Shown: positions 11,113 to 24,225 of the stretch, piece by piece
How the letters are laid out: each line of letters starts with the position of its first letter
How positions within the stretch are numbered: position 1 is the first letter of the stretch
Source: Meconema thalassinum
Lineage: Eukaryota > Arthropoda > Insecta > Orthoptera > Tettigoniidae
Direction of reading: 5' to 3'
Length of the DNA: 64,000 nt
NCBI GenBank assembly: GCA_946902985.2
Contig: OX336389.2
Span: forward strand, 278,735,527 to 278,799,526
Notes under the pieces: model-generated
What the model was told of the DNA's origin: nothing
Databases searched by the model: none
What the model saw: the letters and a program-made list of their open reading frames with translations, nothing else
Translations under genes and position numbers: made by a program

Positions 11113-11304
11113 TTACAGTTCAAATCCTAAGTTTAACCTAAAACAGCAATACAAGTAAACACAAAATATTCACTTTCCAAAATAACACCCACACCTGAAT
11201 ACCAAAAGAATGGTAACTGACAGGCGATGTATTTATGGAAAGGGATGAGAAAACATAGTGCCACACTTATCTCACTGCAAACCGAACAGCTGACTATTTT
11301 GTTC

Positions 11305-14166
11305 TGAACCCTTTATCCTTTGATGGATAAATGATTCGATGTTTTATTTCTTCAATTAATTAATATTTCCACCAGCGTCATAAAATAGCCAGACGAAGAT
11401 GAGGAAATTTCAAGCATTTGTTGGAGACAGTTGGGACATACCTGCAGCAGTTTGACAAAAGGCTAGATACTTAAGGATTGTGAAAAGAAATAGCATAGCA
11501 ATGATTCAGAAGGACAGGTGGTGGCCACCTCAATATAGAAGGGACGCGTGGTGAGACACGCTTATGGCATGTGCATTGTACTATTCGCGCCTAGAAAAAA
11601 TACAATGCAGTAACGTGAGTGGTTGATGGTACCACTGGACACTCCTACGAGGTCGAGGTCTGATAAAACCGCGAAGTTAACAGAAAATGTGGAACCAATG
11701 AGAGATGAATGCTTACGAGCGCGCCAAGTCTAGCTTGGGCACGCGATATCGAGCATTAACGCGGGAGATCGGCTAGACAACATCTCTACGATCGATTCTT
11801 GAATTAATGGGCATATTCTTGACCTGCGCAATTTTACGAGTTCAGTGATATTTGTTTCATTCCTGTACCACTATTATTTTGAGAAATTTTTATATAATTT
11901 CCCCCTCTATCGATACCTAGGGCCAGTTCATTTAGAGGTGGCGTGAAGAGCCAAGACCTGACTACTACTGACTATATTTTGTGCGTCCGAGGACGTAAGA
12001 CTGATTACATTGTGTGTGTCGGAGGACACAGGTTACTAAGATTGATTACATTGTGTGTGTCGGAAGACACATGTTATTACTACTGACTATATTTTGTGCG
12101 TCTAAGGACGTAGGTAACTTCTACTGATATTACATTGTGTGTGTCGGAAGACACAGGTTATACAACTTTCCGCGCGTCCGAGGACGTAGGCACTTGTACT
12201 TTGCGTGTCATGAGGACACAGATTTTTATTAATACTAACGTGTGTTAAAATCAGTGTGATAGATGGTCACTTTACTATTTTTGTAGGGACAGTATCTTCG
12301 ACAATTCGCCAACAGACTGTTTCTGGGGAACTAAGTACCTAGAACGGCGAATTTAGTAGTCAGATATCGAGTGTATAATAATCTATAACTTTTTACATCA
12401 GCACGAGAGATGACATCACTGACCATGGAAGAAGTTTGGAACCAACAACTCTCCGTCGAAATGTTTGAGACGAGCTAAGCAGCATTAGTTGGGAAATGGC
12501 TGCAGATGTCCGTTGACGGTGATTGGCTGAGGATGAGTACTGAATAATATTCTTATTATCTGATAAATTAACTTATGGTATATGGGACAAATAGTTTTTG
12601 TAAATATCTTGCTTGTGTTGATTAACGTAGTGTATTTAGTTTTGGTCTGACACACCTTTTGCATGGAAACAGCTCGCACAATTTTGTTTAGTTAGAGTTT
12701 CTTGTTTTTTTTTATTAACTGACGTGACTATGTGGACGACCGTGTTCGCATATGTTTACGTAATGCGGTTGAGAAACGTCTCTCGGAGATATGTTGTGTT
12801 TCAGAAGTAGGACTGAATTAATATAATCATGCAGTAGATTGGAGGGTAAATTAATCTTTGTAATGTTTATTATTGATCAGATTCAGTGAAGTTATTGCCG
12901 TTGGAGCAATGTGATTTGTGGCGAGGAGCTGTCAGCTCTCTCGTAGGTTTTAATATTTTTCTTAATTAGTTTGTGAGCATCTTATTCAACCTACCTGTGT
13001 GAAAAGTGTTATGTCATTTCCAGCAGTGTGTGTGTGTGTTTTTATTGGTCATTACAAGCGGGAATTTCAGCGTAGACTGATTTCTGTCAGCTTGATGCCA
13101 AGCCCATATCGTTACCTTGCGAGGACGTATGTGGCTATTTCGATTAATGTCTTACCATATGTTTATGTGGTTGAGATTTGTTGCTGTTGATTCTACGAGA
13201 TAACGGGACAGTTGGTCTGGTTATTTTTACACACCGGGCTGGACGATGACAGGTGTTGAGGTTGGGGGAAGATGTTTCACAAGGCGGGCTGAATGGATTG
13301 CAGCAAGGTCATTAGGGAGTGATTTGGCTCCGTAAAGTTACTTGAAATACAGAATAAGGACTGATCAATGGTAAAAATTGTTTAAATAAATGGGAGTTGA
13401 CTACGAATCACTATAATCTCCGAAGCGTTAGCTTAACGTGCATGTTTGTTCATATAAGGTAATCTCAGCCGTTGAGGCTTTTGTTGTTGTTGGTTTAATT
13501 CCATGTTTATGTTTCATATTTGTGACCCGTGTAGTCACGTGCGATGCTGTCTTTCCTTGTTTGTGTATTGAGCAATTGGCCGGGTTGGCAGCTCATTTTG
13601 TCAGATGCGTCACCGCATTAAAGAAGGGTCCCGAGGGAGATTCCTGTAAATAGTAGATTTTAGATCGTTTGTCAGCATTAATTTTGAAGGGTTTTATTAG
13701 TGTTGTGCCCCATATCCGTAAACGTTGATTTACGAGATGATTGATCGTAAGCATCGTGGCTGTTACCCGATGTAAACGAACAGTCATCCTAGTACTCATT
13801 CCTCGTAGTTAGTCATTACGCGTACATAAAATCCAATGCAAGTTAGTGGAACTTGGATCCACATTTTTATAAAGGGGGAGATCCGTCTGACTCCTCAACA
13901 TTAATAGATATTTTTGTCATGGGAAGATTCAGGGAGGAATTTTATTATTGTTATTGTTTATATTCATTTTCAATTTGCACAAATAGTCATTAAATTATGT
14001 TATTATTTTACGTCTTGTCACTTCTTTCTTAATTATAGTTTTAATCCTATAACCCTTGCCTCAGTAGAGCATGTTGTTTGGCGAACGGAAACATCACACT
14101 ATGAACTGAGCGCGACCCCTTGATTAAGATTTCTTACGTATAAACACTGCAATACTAAAGGGTTCA
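11305..14166 (+). repeat. 5' LTR (2862 bp)
   Basis: The 10-bp terminal inverted repeat TGAACCCTTT / AAAGGGTTCA defines the ends. The length is several times that of common Gypsy LTRs. It contains an array of short inverted repeats (11983-12221). Short ORFs at 12999-13190 and 13438-13653 are kept in both LTRs, but this is expected of recent LTR copies and is not evidence of coding. Confidence 0.95.
11983..12221 (+). promoter_or_regulatory. array of seven short hairpins inside the LTR
   Basis: Seven inverted repeats of two types alternate: type A (GCGTCC-GA-GGACGT and variants) at about 11983, 12098 and 12173; type B (TGTGTC-GGAG-GACACA and variants) at about 12013, 12053, 12136 and 12203. The spacing is 30-60 bp, with ATTACATTGTG or GACTATATTTTG as linkers. 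The array is kept in the 3' LTR at 21857-22095. The role is unknown; a protein-binding array in the LTR is one possibility. Confidence 0.6.
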
Positions 14167-14178
14167 TAGGAGATAAAC

Positions 14179-14199
14179 TGGCGCGGCCAAGCGTGGGGC
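14179..14199 (+). promoter_or_regulatory. probable primer binding site
   Basis: TGGCGCGGCCAAGCGTGGGG starts 12 bases after the 5' LTR. It resembles a lysine tRNA-type primer site (TGGCGCCCAACGTGGGG) with a few changes. The gap from the LTR is longer than usual, so this is tentative. Confidence 0.5.
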
Positions 14200-14876
14200 G
14201 GTTCACTGTGGTGTAACGGCAGAGAAATTGCACATTTCAATGTAAGCGTAGTTGGGATTACAAACTGACGCAACAATGAAGGTGTATTTTTGTTGCTGGT
14301 TCGCTGCTGGAACACATTTAGTTGGCGTATTTGAGTAAAACTGACATGCCGCAAGTGCAGGCAGATATGGCAGTATTTTAATCACCGGAAAGTGATATTT
14401 TATTAAAAGTAATTGAGGCGAAGAGGATACCGCCAAATTGTGTGAAATATAAATTTAAATCAGGAGTTTGCAATGTAAAATACGGTTCACGTTTTTGTCT
14501 ATTGAATTAAAGTAAAAGGTAATATACGTGATATCGGGCGCCCAATGATTAAAGTTAAAACTAGATTTGTTTAGAAAGTCAAACTCATGAAAATGTTAGG
14601 AGGCTGGTGGCCTTAAATGATAATTAATACTTTGTTAATTAGTCAGTGTTAATATCAGATCAGGATAACAATTTAATGACTGAGTATGTGCTTGGGTTTA
14701 AATTAAATTGAGTAAAATTAGAACCACTCAGAGATGCAATCGACTAGTGGGATTAAATGTAAATTATAAATGAACTGAGTAGGGTAAATAAATTAAATGT
14801 GCATGGGGATTGTATGTGTGTGTCAGGGGACATTGCTTTATGCCATTTCCCTAATGTCTCATATAAAGTGTATAAC

Positions 14877-17399
14877 ATGGCAACAGTAGAACAGATTCAA
14901 GAAATCATTGAAAACGCGGCTAGGAGAACACAGGAATTGTTGGACACTAAATTGGCTGAACAGAGTGAATCATTAAACACTAAACTATCCGAACAAAGTG
15001 AATCATTAAACAATAGTATGTTAGAACAAAGTGAATCATTAAACGCTAAATTATCTGAACAAATAAACACTAAGCTATCTGAACAAAGTGAATCATAAAA
15101 CACTAAACTATCCGAACAAAGTGAATCATTAAACAATAGTATGTTAGAACAAAGTGAATCATTAAACGCTAAATTATCTGAACAAATAAACACTAAGCTA
15201 TCCGAACAAAGTGAATCTTTAAACGCTAAATTATCTGAACAAATAAACACTAAGCTATCTGAACAAAGTGAATCGATAAACAAATTGTCTGAGCAGAGTG
15301 ATTCACTAAAAACTTAACTATCCGAACAAAGTGAATCATTGCGGACACAATTAAATAACAGTAGGATTGAACAAAATGAATATCAGGCGGAACAAGCTAG
15401 ATTACTAAAAAATGAAATCAATGACACTATAAATTCGCAGTTAGAGGTGCAGAATGTTAAAAACACGATCCAATTAGCTTCGTTAACCGCAGAGATGAAG
15501 GATCACACTAATCAACAGATGGTATTGCTGGCCCTAGATGTTAGTAAAAATAATGAAAAACAATTAGATCAGATTAAGAAAATGGAAAGTATTTTTGATC
15601 AAAAACTTAGCATTCTGGATGAAACGGTGTTAGCTAAATTAGAGCAAATTGAATTAGCATGCACTATGAATACAAGCGAGGTCAAGATAGCTCAGGATAA
15701 GTTAGAAGGACGATTTAAGGAAATGGAAAAAAGCGGCAAGGTCATTCAGCAACAATTATCAGCGGTAGATGAAAATATATCCGGCATAATTAAAGATATG
15801 GATCGTCTCGAAATAAAATCAGCGGAGCAATGGAAAAGCCTAGAAGCGGATCAGGATCAATAAAAGAGTACCATCGGCGAAAATAGCGCGAGAGTGGAAG
15901 AATGGCTGAGCCAGATAGAAAGTAATCAGGTTGACGCTAAAAGCCAGATAGAAGAAAAAGTAAGCACAATTAAGGAGCAAATAAGAAAAGATTGGCGAAA
16001 AATGAATATCGATTCTAAAGAGGAAAGATCAACCATCCTTAAGACAGTAGGCGAAAATCATACTCGTATTCAAGCATTGGAACAAGAAATTAAGAGTAAA
16101 CTTAAAGAACAAACAGACAGGATGATTAAAGCTGAACTCAGGTCAATAGAACAATCCTCGATATTTAAAACGGGAACCATGAAAGACAAACAGGACAACT
16201 CAAATAGCCCGGACGGGACGAGCACAGCAGGGAGTCCGACTCAGACGGAGAGCCCATTATTGACAAACACGGAGGGGTTTCGCAAGAACGTTGAAAGGAG
16301 TTCCACGCCACAGGACGGTCATCAGCCCACACAACTTATCCAAGTAATTCGCTCAAACGATTATAAACCGCAGAAGTACACGGAGAATTCAGGGGTGACA
16401 CATAAAGCCTTTATTAAAGAAATTGAAGATCATTATAATGACACTGGGGTACCTGAAGCACGTAGGTTGAGGATGATGGAGAGATTTTTATCAGGAAATG
16501 TCCTTACATGGTTTTTAATCTTCAAATATACCTTTGGAACTATGACGGAATTTAAAATCGCGTTTCTGCGCAAGTACTGGTCGCCGGCATTACAACAGAG
16601 TCTAAGAATGGAGCTTTACTCTAGGAAATATCAAACTACCCAGCAAACGAAATACTCAGATTTCTTTAACATGCAAATGCTAAAATTTCGCGACCTTGAT
16701 TACCCTTTAAATGAAGCGGATCTGGTGATGACTATAGCGCGGCAATTACCAGTCAACGTGCAACAAGTGCTAGTCGCAGCGAACGTTAGTACGGCCTTAC
16801 ATGCAGAGCAGATATTACGCCAGATAGATGAGACTACATCTCATAATCATTATAGAGGAGGAAGACAACTGGAGTTAGTAAATACGACAGAGGTCATAAA
16901 ACCAAAACAGGCGAACACCAAAACGCAGGGTACAAATACAAGCACATCCACACCTAGGCGAAACCCGGAAGAGGTAGAAAACAGACCGTACCAGCGTAAC
17001 GAAAATAATTACAACAATAGGTCATATCAAGGCAACAATAGATATCAACAGAGAGGATATCAACAATGGCGTGAAAATCGAAGAAATGAGAGGCCTTATG
17101 GAAGATACAGTAATTACAATGGGAATCAAAGATGGAAAGGAAGGAGAGATCAAAATCAAGAAGAGGCGCGTAATTATCGAAATGACTGGGATGATAGGCA
17201 CGCTCAATCACAAAATTACCTAGAGGAATTACACGCTAGTCAAGGTGGAGAGCACGGGCGATGGGAGAAAGCCATTGGGAACATGAAGAATCCAGACACA
17301 CATACTGAGGAAGCTGGAAGTCTACTGAGACAAGAGGAATGTCAAGGGCGTGGGCGACAAAATGATGATGGAAGTCGCAACGGAGCTAAAAAATGCTAA
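14877..17399 (+). pseudogene. gag: gag polyprotein gene with three in-frame stops
   Basis: One reading frame runs from the ATG at 14877 to the TAA at 17397-17399 (840 codons), broken by TAA at 15096, 15315 and 15861. The first two sit in repeat units and look like point changes of TTA and AAA codons. The N-terminal 150 residues consist of an 11-residue motif of the type NTKLSEQSESL in tandem, predicted coiled coil. A long E/K/Q-rich helix region follows, then a gag-like segment (about 16380-16850) with TWFLIFKYTFGTMTEF. The basic tail is rich in N, R, Y, Q and G (RYQQRGYQQWRENRRNERP). No CCHC knuckle is seen, so the basic tail may take over RNA binding (inference). An alternative in-frame ATG is at 14799. 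The role is the virus-like capsid of the retrotransposon. Confidence 0.85.
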
Positions 17400-20300
17400 A
17401 TTTGGATAAAGAAGATAGTCTACAAACGCAACAGTCGGAAGTTGAAGATGGATGGATAGTAGCGAACATACAAGAATGGATTGCTTTGCCAGAAGATTGC
17501 CTGGAGGAGACGGTGAAACCACGGAACGATGAATTTAGGCAGTTACCCATTATTTACGCGAGGATTGGTGGAATTAATATAGTATGTTTATTGGATACGG
17601 GGTCGCAGATCAGTCTGGTATCGGAGGCCTTGGTTCGAGAGTTGGGACGGAGTCAGAATATTCCTGTGATTCCCGTACCACAACTCAAAGTGAGGGGTGT
17701 TATTCCTGAACGCACCGTCACTTGTAAACGTCAGGCATACTTAGAACTGAACATATTGGAACACACTTTTGGGCAAACATTCATTATCATGGCAAAGATG
17801 AATTTTAATATAATTCTTGGTGCAAATTTCATTTGTGACTATCAAGCAGTGATAGATTTGCACAAGAATACAGTCAGTTTTAGAGAGTATGATCAACTGA
17901 AAAACGTGGGATTGCATATGGATGAAATCACTACCGGAAGAGATGTAAATTCTTGGGCATTGGAAGCAATATCGGAAGAGACGGAAGAGGAGATGCGAAA
18001 GGCAGAAGATGACATCATAGAAAGAGCTGTTGTGGAACTAGATGAGGAGAGTGAATCCCAGGAGGTATGGTCTTTATTAACAGAAGGAGATGAAAGTGAT
18101 GCACAATTTGAAGAGTTACTACAGGAGCGGCTCAATGACATTCAACTTGGGGGTGAACATAGAAAACAATTGGAAGAGATCTTAAGGAAGCACAAAGCAG
18201 TATTCGATACAGTACCTGGGAAATTATTAAATTTCAAATATTCAATGCAAGTCGAGGATTGGTCACCTTTCAAAAGTAGGTTGTACCCAATTCCGGAAAA
18301 ATATCGTGGTCAAGTCAAGGTCATTATAGATGAGATGTTACAAGCAGGAGTGATAAGGAAGACACCTACACCTTATCTAAATGCGATTTTGGCAGTCACA
18401 AAACCAAATGGATCTATTAGACTGTGTTTAGATGCCAGAAATCTCAACATGAGACTCATTTTTCCTGAGTATGACAGAGCACCAATTACTAGAGACGTAC
18501 TAAAAGGCTTTAAGAACAAGAGCATTTATTCATCAGTTGATTTGACGTCCAGTTTCCACCATATTGAATTGGATGAGAAGTCACAGCTTCTAACTGGCTT
18601 CTTATTCGATAACCAAACGTTTTGTTTTGTCCGAATGCCCTTCGGAGTCAAAACAGCGGGCTGTGCTTTAATCCGAGCCCTGGATCGAAATCTAACCGAG
18701 GAAGTTAAGGAGATGACGGTGCGCTACATTGATGACATTCTGCTGGCATCCGACAACATTGAAATTCACATGGAAAATTTAGATAAGTATTAGGCAACCT
18801 TAATGCATCAAATTCCAAAGTAAACCTGAAGAAATCGCATTTCTTCAAGAGCGAGATCTTATATTTGGGTCACATCATTGACAAGGAGGGAGTGAAGCCA
18901 AACCCAGCTAAGAACGATGTGATAAAGAATTTCCCTACACCAACGAGAGTAAAGCACATTCGGGCTTTCTTAGGCGTAACGGGATTCTTTAAGGAAAACT
19001 GTCCAGGTTACACGGAGACTGTAGCTCCAATGCAGGAAATGCTAAAAAAGAATAATAAATGGTTATGGAATGCGGAATGCGAGAAGGCGTTCCAAGCAAC
19101 AAACAGCTACTGGAAAACTGCATTAAGTTAGGATATCCAGACTTCAAGCACAAATTTATAATCCAAGCGGATGCTTCACTAATTGGTATAGGTGCCATGC
19201 TCTACCAAGAAGATCCAGCTAACCTGCAACGTAAAACATATTTGGCATTTGTCAGCCGAAAATTGCGTAAGCACGAGCGCAATTATACTGTAACGGAACT
19301 AGAGCTGTTGGCCATTCTTCATGCGCTTCAACAATGGAAACGAATAATTTATGGTTACCCCATTGTTGTCAGGACTGATCACAAGGCACTAACATTCTTG
19401 TTTAAGACGTCGATGGCAAGCGAACGTGTGACACGTTGGTCTATATATATTCAGCAGTTTAGCATTGAGATTGAACATTGTCCAGGGAAGATGAACGTGA
19501 TTTCGGATGCACTCAGCAGGAACCCAGAGCCTGATGTTGAAGAAACAGCGATGGTACAACACTTGGAGTTAACACCGAAGGACCGGGAATTCTTGGAGGA
19601 GTTACGTGAGATACAGCGAGAACAGGAAGCGGAAACATGGATGATGCTATTAAATCAATACTTCAGAAAGCAGCTACCTACAGGAACACCTGCATTTCGA
19701 GAAGCGAAAGCAAAAGAAGGATGATATGTTTATGTCAACAATTTGCTGCACAAATGGGTAGATAATGACCACACCAAGTTACGCATATTAGTACCTGCAT
19801 CTTTACAGCGAGGATTGACATGGCATACTCACGAAAGTTACGGACACGTCGGCGTAGACAAGTGCGAAGCGACAATAGGAGAGACATTTACATGGCCACG
19901 TATGAGAACAACTATATGTGAAGTCATTACGACTTGTGATCCTTGTCAGAGGACAAAGCCCAATAACTATTTAATGAGGCAGTATCCTAGACCATTGCTA
20001 CCTCAGAAACCCTGCGAGCTACTGGCCCTAGACTGTTTCGGTCCAATTCCGAAAGGTAGACGAGGTTGCCGTCACTTGCTAGTGTGCATTGATGTGTTTT
20101 CCAAGTTTGTCGTATTATGCCCCATTCAGAAAACTACATCGAAGCAAGTACTCAGTCGTATTCGAAATAGAGTTATTCCAATCCTTGGAAAACCAGAATT
20201 TATATTGTCAGATCATGGCAGCTATTTTACAAGCGCCGAATTCAAGAAAGGTATGGAGGACATGGGTATAAAACACGTTTTAAGCAGTATCCGACATGCA

Positions 20301-20862
20301 CAAGCTAATCCAAGTGAGAGAGCAATAAAATGTGTAACATCATACTTGAGAATCTTCATTCCCAAAGAACATCATAAGTGGGTGGATAAAATTTAGGATG
20401 TAGAGACATGCATGAATTCTACCAGGCACGAGTCAACAGGACAGATCCCTATGGTCCTACACAAAAAACGAGTATCCAGTGAGAACGTGGAAAAGCATCA
20501 TTAACTGCCCACAAGATCCCATGATAGCACCTGACCTGCGAATTGAGAGAACGAGAGCCTACATGAGAAAACAAGCAGATCGCAGATTACGGCGATTGAG
20601 AAATAAGAGATTTCACCGTGATCTAGAAATCAACCAGCTAGTTTTGGTGAAACGACCCGCTACATCTGATCCAGAGAAGAAAATCTTCAGCAAATTCTGT
20701 GAAAAGTTCATAGGACCCTATTCTATTGTAAGAAACCTAGGAAATAATGCATACAGAGTGAAAGAGTTAAGCACAGGAACAATGTCGGTCTACAATGCAG
20801 CCAACTTAAAAACTTATCGAAGAAGCGAACCATGGGAGCGCCGAAATAATGATGCAGTTTAA
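17393..20862 (+). pseudogene. pol: pol polyprotein gene, frameshifted: protease, RT, RNase H, integrase
   Basis: It starts with an ATG at 17393 overlapping the gag stop. Protease: LLDTGSQISLV near residue 66. Reverse transcriptase: VTKPNGSIRLCLDARNLN and the catalytic YIDD at 18725-18736. A TAG at 18791 and a shift to another frame follow near 18795. The RT thumb follows (GHIIDKEG, 18868), and a second shift lies near 19100. RNase H: QADASLIGIGAML and VRTDHKALTFL. A TGA at 19722 interrupts. Integrase: HHCC zinc finger (HVGVDKC to CDPCQRT), the D,D,E residues in LALDCFGP, ILSDHGS and NPSERAIK. A TAG at 20394 and another shift precede a C-terminal module with FIGPYSIVRNLGNNAYRV. With three stops and at least three shifts, this copy cannot make a full Pol. 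Confidence 0.9.
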
Positions 20863-21178
20863 ATATATGGACGTCCTATATCAACCAAGTGTACGGGGGG
20901 CAGTTGAGTACGGCACGTGAAGAAGGAAGTGGAGTTGGTGTTGACAATCATTAACGAGACGGGCAGAGTGTTGCCTCAGGCGTCAGCGCGTCACGCAAGC
21001 AGACTGAGAGGGGAGGTCCAAGCAGGAAATAAAACGAGTAAATGCCATTCAAGACAGGAGCGGCTAGACCAAGTAATAGAAAGGGGAGATTCTGAAATAA
21101 AACAAATTGGCCTACGGAAGTCTTTTAAAATATTGTCGACTTTATCCTAAATTCGAAATTTTGTGAGTGGAGGAGTTG
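20863..21178 (+). other. 3' untranslated region and polypurine tract
   Basis: About 315 bp between pol and the 3' LTR. An open frame at 20917-21150 has no recognisable domain. The purine-rich GTGGAGGAG at 21167-21175, just before the LTR, is the likely plus-strand primer (polypurine tract), although it is short and not uniform. Confidence 0.6.
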
Positions 21179-24053
21179 TGAACCCTTTATCCTCTGATGG
21201 ATAAATAATTCGATGTTTTATTTCTTCAATTAATTAATATGTCCACCAGCGTCATAAAATAGCCAGACGAAGATGAGGAAATTTCAAGCATTTGTTGGAG
21301 ACAGTTGGGACATACCTGCAGCAGTTTGACAAAAGGCTAGATACTTAAGGATTGTGAAAAGAAATAGGATAGCAATGATTCAGAAGGACAGGTGGTGGCC
21401 ACCTCAATATAGAAGGGACACGTGGTGAGACACGCTTATGGCATGTGCATTGTACTATTCGCGCCTAGAAAAAATATAATGCAGTAACGTGAGTGGTTGA
21501 TGGTACCACTGGACACTCCTACGAGGTCGAGGTCTGATAAAACCGCGAAGTTAACAGAAAATGTGGAACCAATGAGAGATGAATGCTCACGAGCGCGCCA
21601 AGTCTAGCTTGGGCACGCGATATCTAGCATTAACGCGGGAGATCGGCTAGACAACATCTCTACGATCGATTCTTGAATTAATGGGCATATTCTTGACCTG
21701 CGCAATTTTACGAGTTCAGTGATATTTGTTTCATTCCTGTACCACTATTATTTTGAGAAATTTTTATATAATTTCCCCCTCTATCGATACCTAGGGCCAG
21801 TTCATTTATAAGTGGCGTGAAGAGCCAAGACCTGACTACTACTGACTATATTTTGTGCGTCCGAGGACGTAAGACTGATTACATTGTGTGTGTCGGAGGA
21901 CACAGGTTACTAAGATTGATTACATTGTGTGTGTCGGAAGACACAGGTTATTACTACTGACTATATTTTGTGCGTCTAAGGACGTAGGTAACTTCTACTG
22001 ATATTACATTGTGTGTGTCGGAAGACACAGGTTATACTACTTTCCGCGCGTCCGAGGACGTAGGCACTTGTGCTTTGCGTGTCATGAGGACACAGATTTT
22101 TATTAATACTAACGTGTGTTAAAATCAGTGTGATAGATGGTCACTGTACTATTTTTGTAGGGACAGTATCTTCGACAATTCGCCAACAGACTGTTTCTGG
22201 GGAACTAAGTACCTAGAACGGTGAATTTAGTAGTCAGATATCGAGTGTATAATAATCTATAACTTTTTACATCAGCACGAGAGATGACATCACTGACCAT
22301 GGAAGAAGTTTGGAACCAACAACTCTCCGTCGAAATGTTTGAGACGAGCTAAGCAGAATTAGTTGGGAAATGGCTGCAGATGTCCGTTGACGGTGATTGG
22401 CTGAGGATGAGTACTGAATAATATTCTTATTATCTGATAAATTAACTTATGGTATATGGGACAAATAGTTTTTGTAAATATCTTGCTTGTGTTGATTAAC
22501 GTAGTGTATTTAGTTTTGGTCTGACACACACATATTGCATGGAAACAGCTCGCACAATTTTGTTTAGTTAGAGTTTCTTGTTTTTTTTTTTTTTTATTAA
22601 CTGACGTGACTATGTGGACGACCATGTTCGCATATGTTTACGTAATGCGGTTGAGAAACGTCTCTCGGAGATATGTTGTGTTTCAGAAGTAGGACTGAAT
22701 TAATATAATCATGCAGTAGATTGGAGGGTAAATTAATCTTTGTAATGTTTATTATTGATCAGATTCAGTGAAGTTATTGCCGTTGGAGCAATGTGATTTG
22801 TGGCGAGGAGCAGTCAGCTCTCTCGTAGGTTTTAATATTTTTCTTAATTAGTTTGTGAGCATCTTATTCAACCGACCTTTGTGAAAAGTGTTATGTCATT
22901 TCCAGCAGTGTGTGTGTGTGTTTTTATTGGTCATTACAAGCGGGAATTTCAGCGTAGACGGATTTCTGTCAGCTTGATGCCAAGCCCATATCGTTACCTT
23001 GCGAGGACGTATGTGGCTATTTCGATTAATGTCTTACCATATGTTTATGTGGTTGAGATTTGTTGCTGTTGATTCTACGAGATAACGGGACAGTTGGTCT
23101 GGTTATTTTTACACACCGGGCTGGACGATGACAGGTGTTGAGGTTGGGGGAAGATGTTTCACAAGGCGGGCTGCAAGGATTGCAGCAAGGTCATTAGGGA
23201 GTGCTTTGGCTCCGTAAAGTTACTTGAAATACAGAATAAGAACTGATCAATGGTAAAAATTGTTTAAATAAATGGGAGTTGCCTACGAATCACTATAATC
23301 TCCGAAGCGTTAGCTTAACGTGCATGTTTGTTCATATAAGGTAATCTCAGCCGTTGAGGCTTTTGTTGTTGTTGGTTTAATTCCATGTTTATGTTTCATA
23401 TTTGTGACCCGTGTAGTCACGTGCGATGCTGTCTTTCCTTGTTTGTGTATTGAGCAATTGGCCGGGTTGGCAGCTCATTTTGTCAGATGCGTCACCGCAT
23501 TAAAGAAGGGTCCCGAGGGAGATTCCTGTAAATAGTAGATTTTAGATCGTGTGTCAGCATTAATTTTGAAGGGTTTTATTAGTGTTGTGTCCCATATCCG
23601 TAAACGTTGATTTACGAGATGATTGATCGTAAGCATCGTGGCTGTTAGTCTACCCGATGTAAACGAACAGTCATCCTAGTACTCATTCCTCGTAGTTAGT
23701 CATTACGCGTACATAAAATCCAATGCAAGTTAGTGGAACTTGGATCCACATTTTTATAAAGGGGGAGATCCGTCTGACTCCTCAACATTAATAGATATTT
23801 TTGTCATGGGAAGATTCAGGGAGGAATTTTATTATTGTTATTGTTTATATTCATTTTCAATTTGCACAAATAGTCATTAAATTATGTTATTATTTTACGT
23901 CTTGTCACTTCTTTCTTAATTATAGTTTTAATCCTATGACCCTTGCCTCAGTAGAGCATGTTGTTTGGCGAACGTAAACATCACACTATGAACTGAGCGC
24001 GACCCCTTGATTAAGATTTCTTACATATAAACACTGCAATACTAAAGGGTTCA
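21179..24053 (+). repeat. 3' LTR (2875 bp)
   Basis: It has the same termini as the 5' LTR and matches over its full length with scattered substitutions (about 5 in the first 250 bases) and small indels, such as a longer T-run near 22580 and GTCT added near 23650. The hairpin array is at 21857-22095. Confidence 0.95.
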
Positions 24054-24225
24054 GTTCATTTAGTAAGTGGAAAGTTAGGGCAAAGCTAAACATTTTACAC
24101 GAGTGAAAATAAATGATTTTAAATTAGTAAAGACTTATATAGTTCAATCATTTGTCAACAAACCTACAATTTGATTTATTAAAAATTAGAAACTTCAACA
24201 AATTCCACATTTTTAATATTTGGCT

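Larger units (their letters stand above)
11305..24053 (+). mobile_element. Gypsy-type LTR retrotransposon with very long LTRs
   Basis: Two long direct repeats, 11305-14166 and 21179-24053, both starting TGAACCCTTT and ending AAAGGGTTCA, enclose about 7 kb. A 4-bp target duplication GTTC lies at 11301-11304 and 24054-24057. The internal order is gag, protease, reverse transcriptase, RNase H, integrase, with a GPY-type C-terminal module, which places it in the Ty3/Gypsy group. No envelope gene is visible. The LTRs differ by only about 1-2 percent where I compared them, so insertion is fairly recent, yet the coding regions already carry stops and frameshifts. Confidence 0.95.

Noticed and set aside
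13438..13653. LTR-encoded small membrane protein (also at 23320-23535)
   Set aside because: Identical in both LTRs, but so is most of the LTR; no codon signal or domain supports coding.
14897..15283. Minus-strand 128-residue protein with SLCSDSLVF repeats
   Set aside because: It is the antisense shadow of the gag coiled-coil repeats.
20917..21150. Envelope or accessory gene after pol
   Set aside because: Only 77 codons, no signal peptide, membrane segment or known domain.
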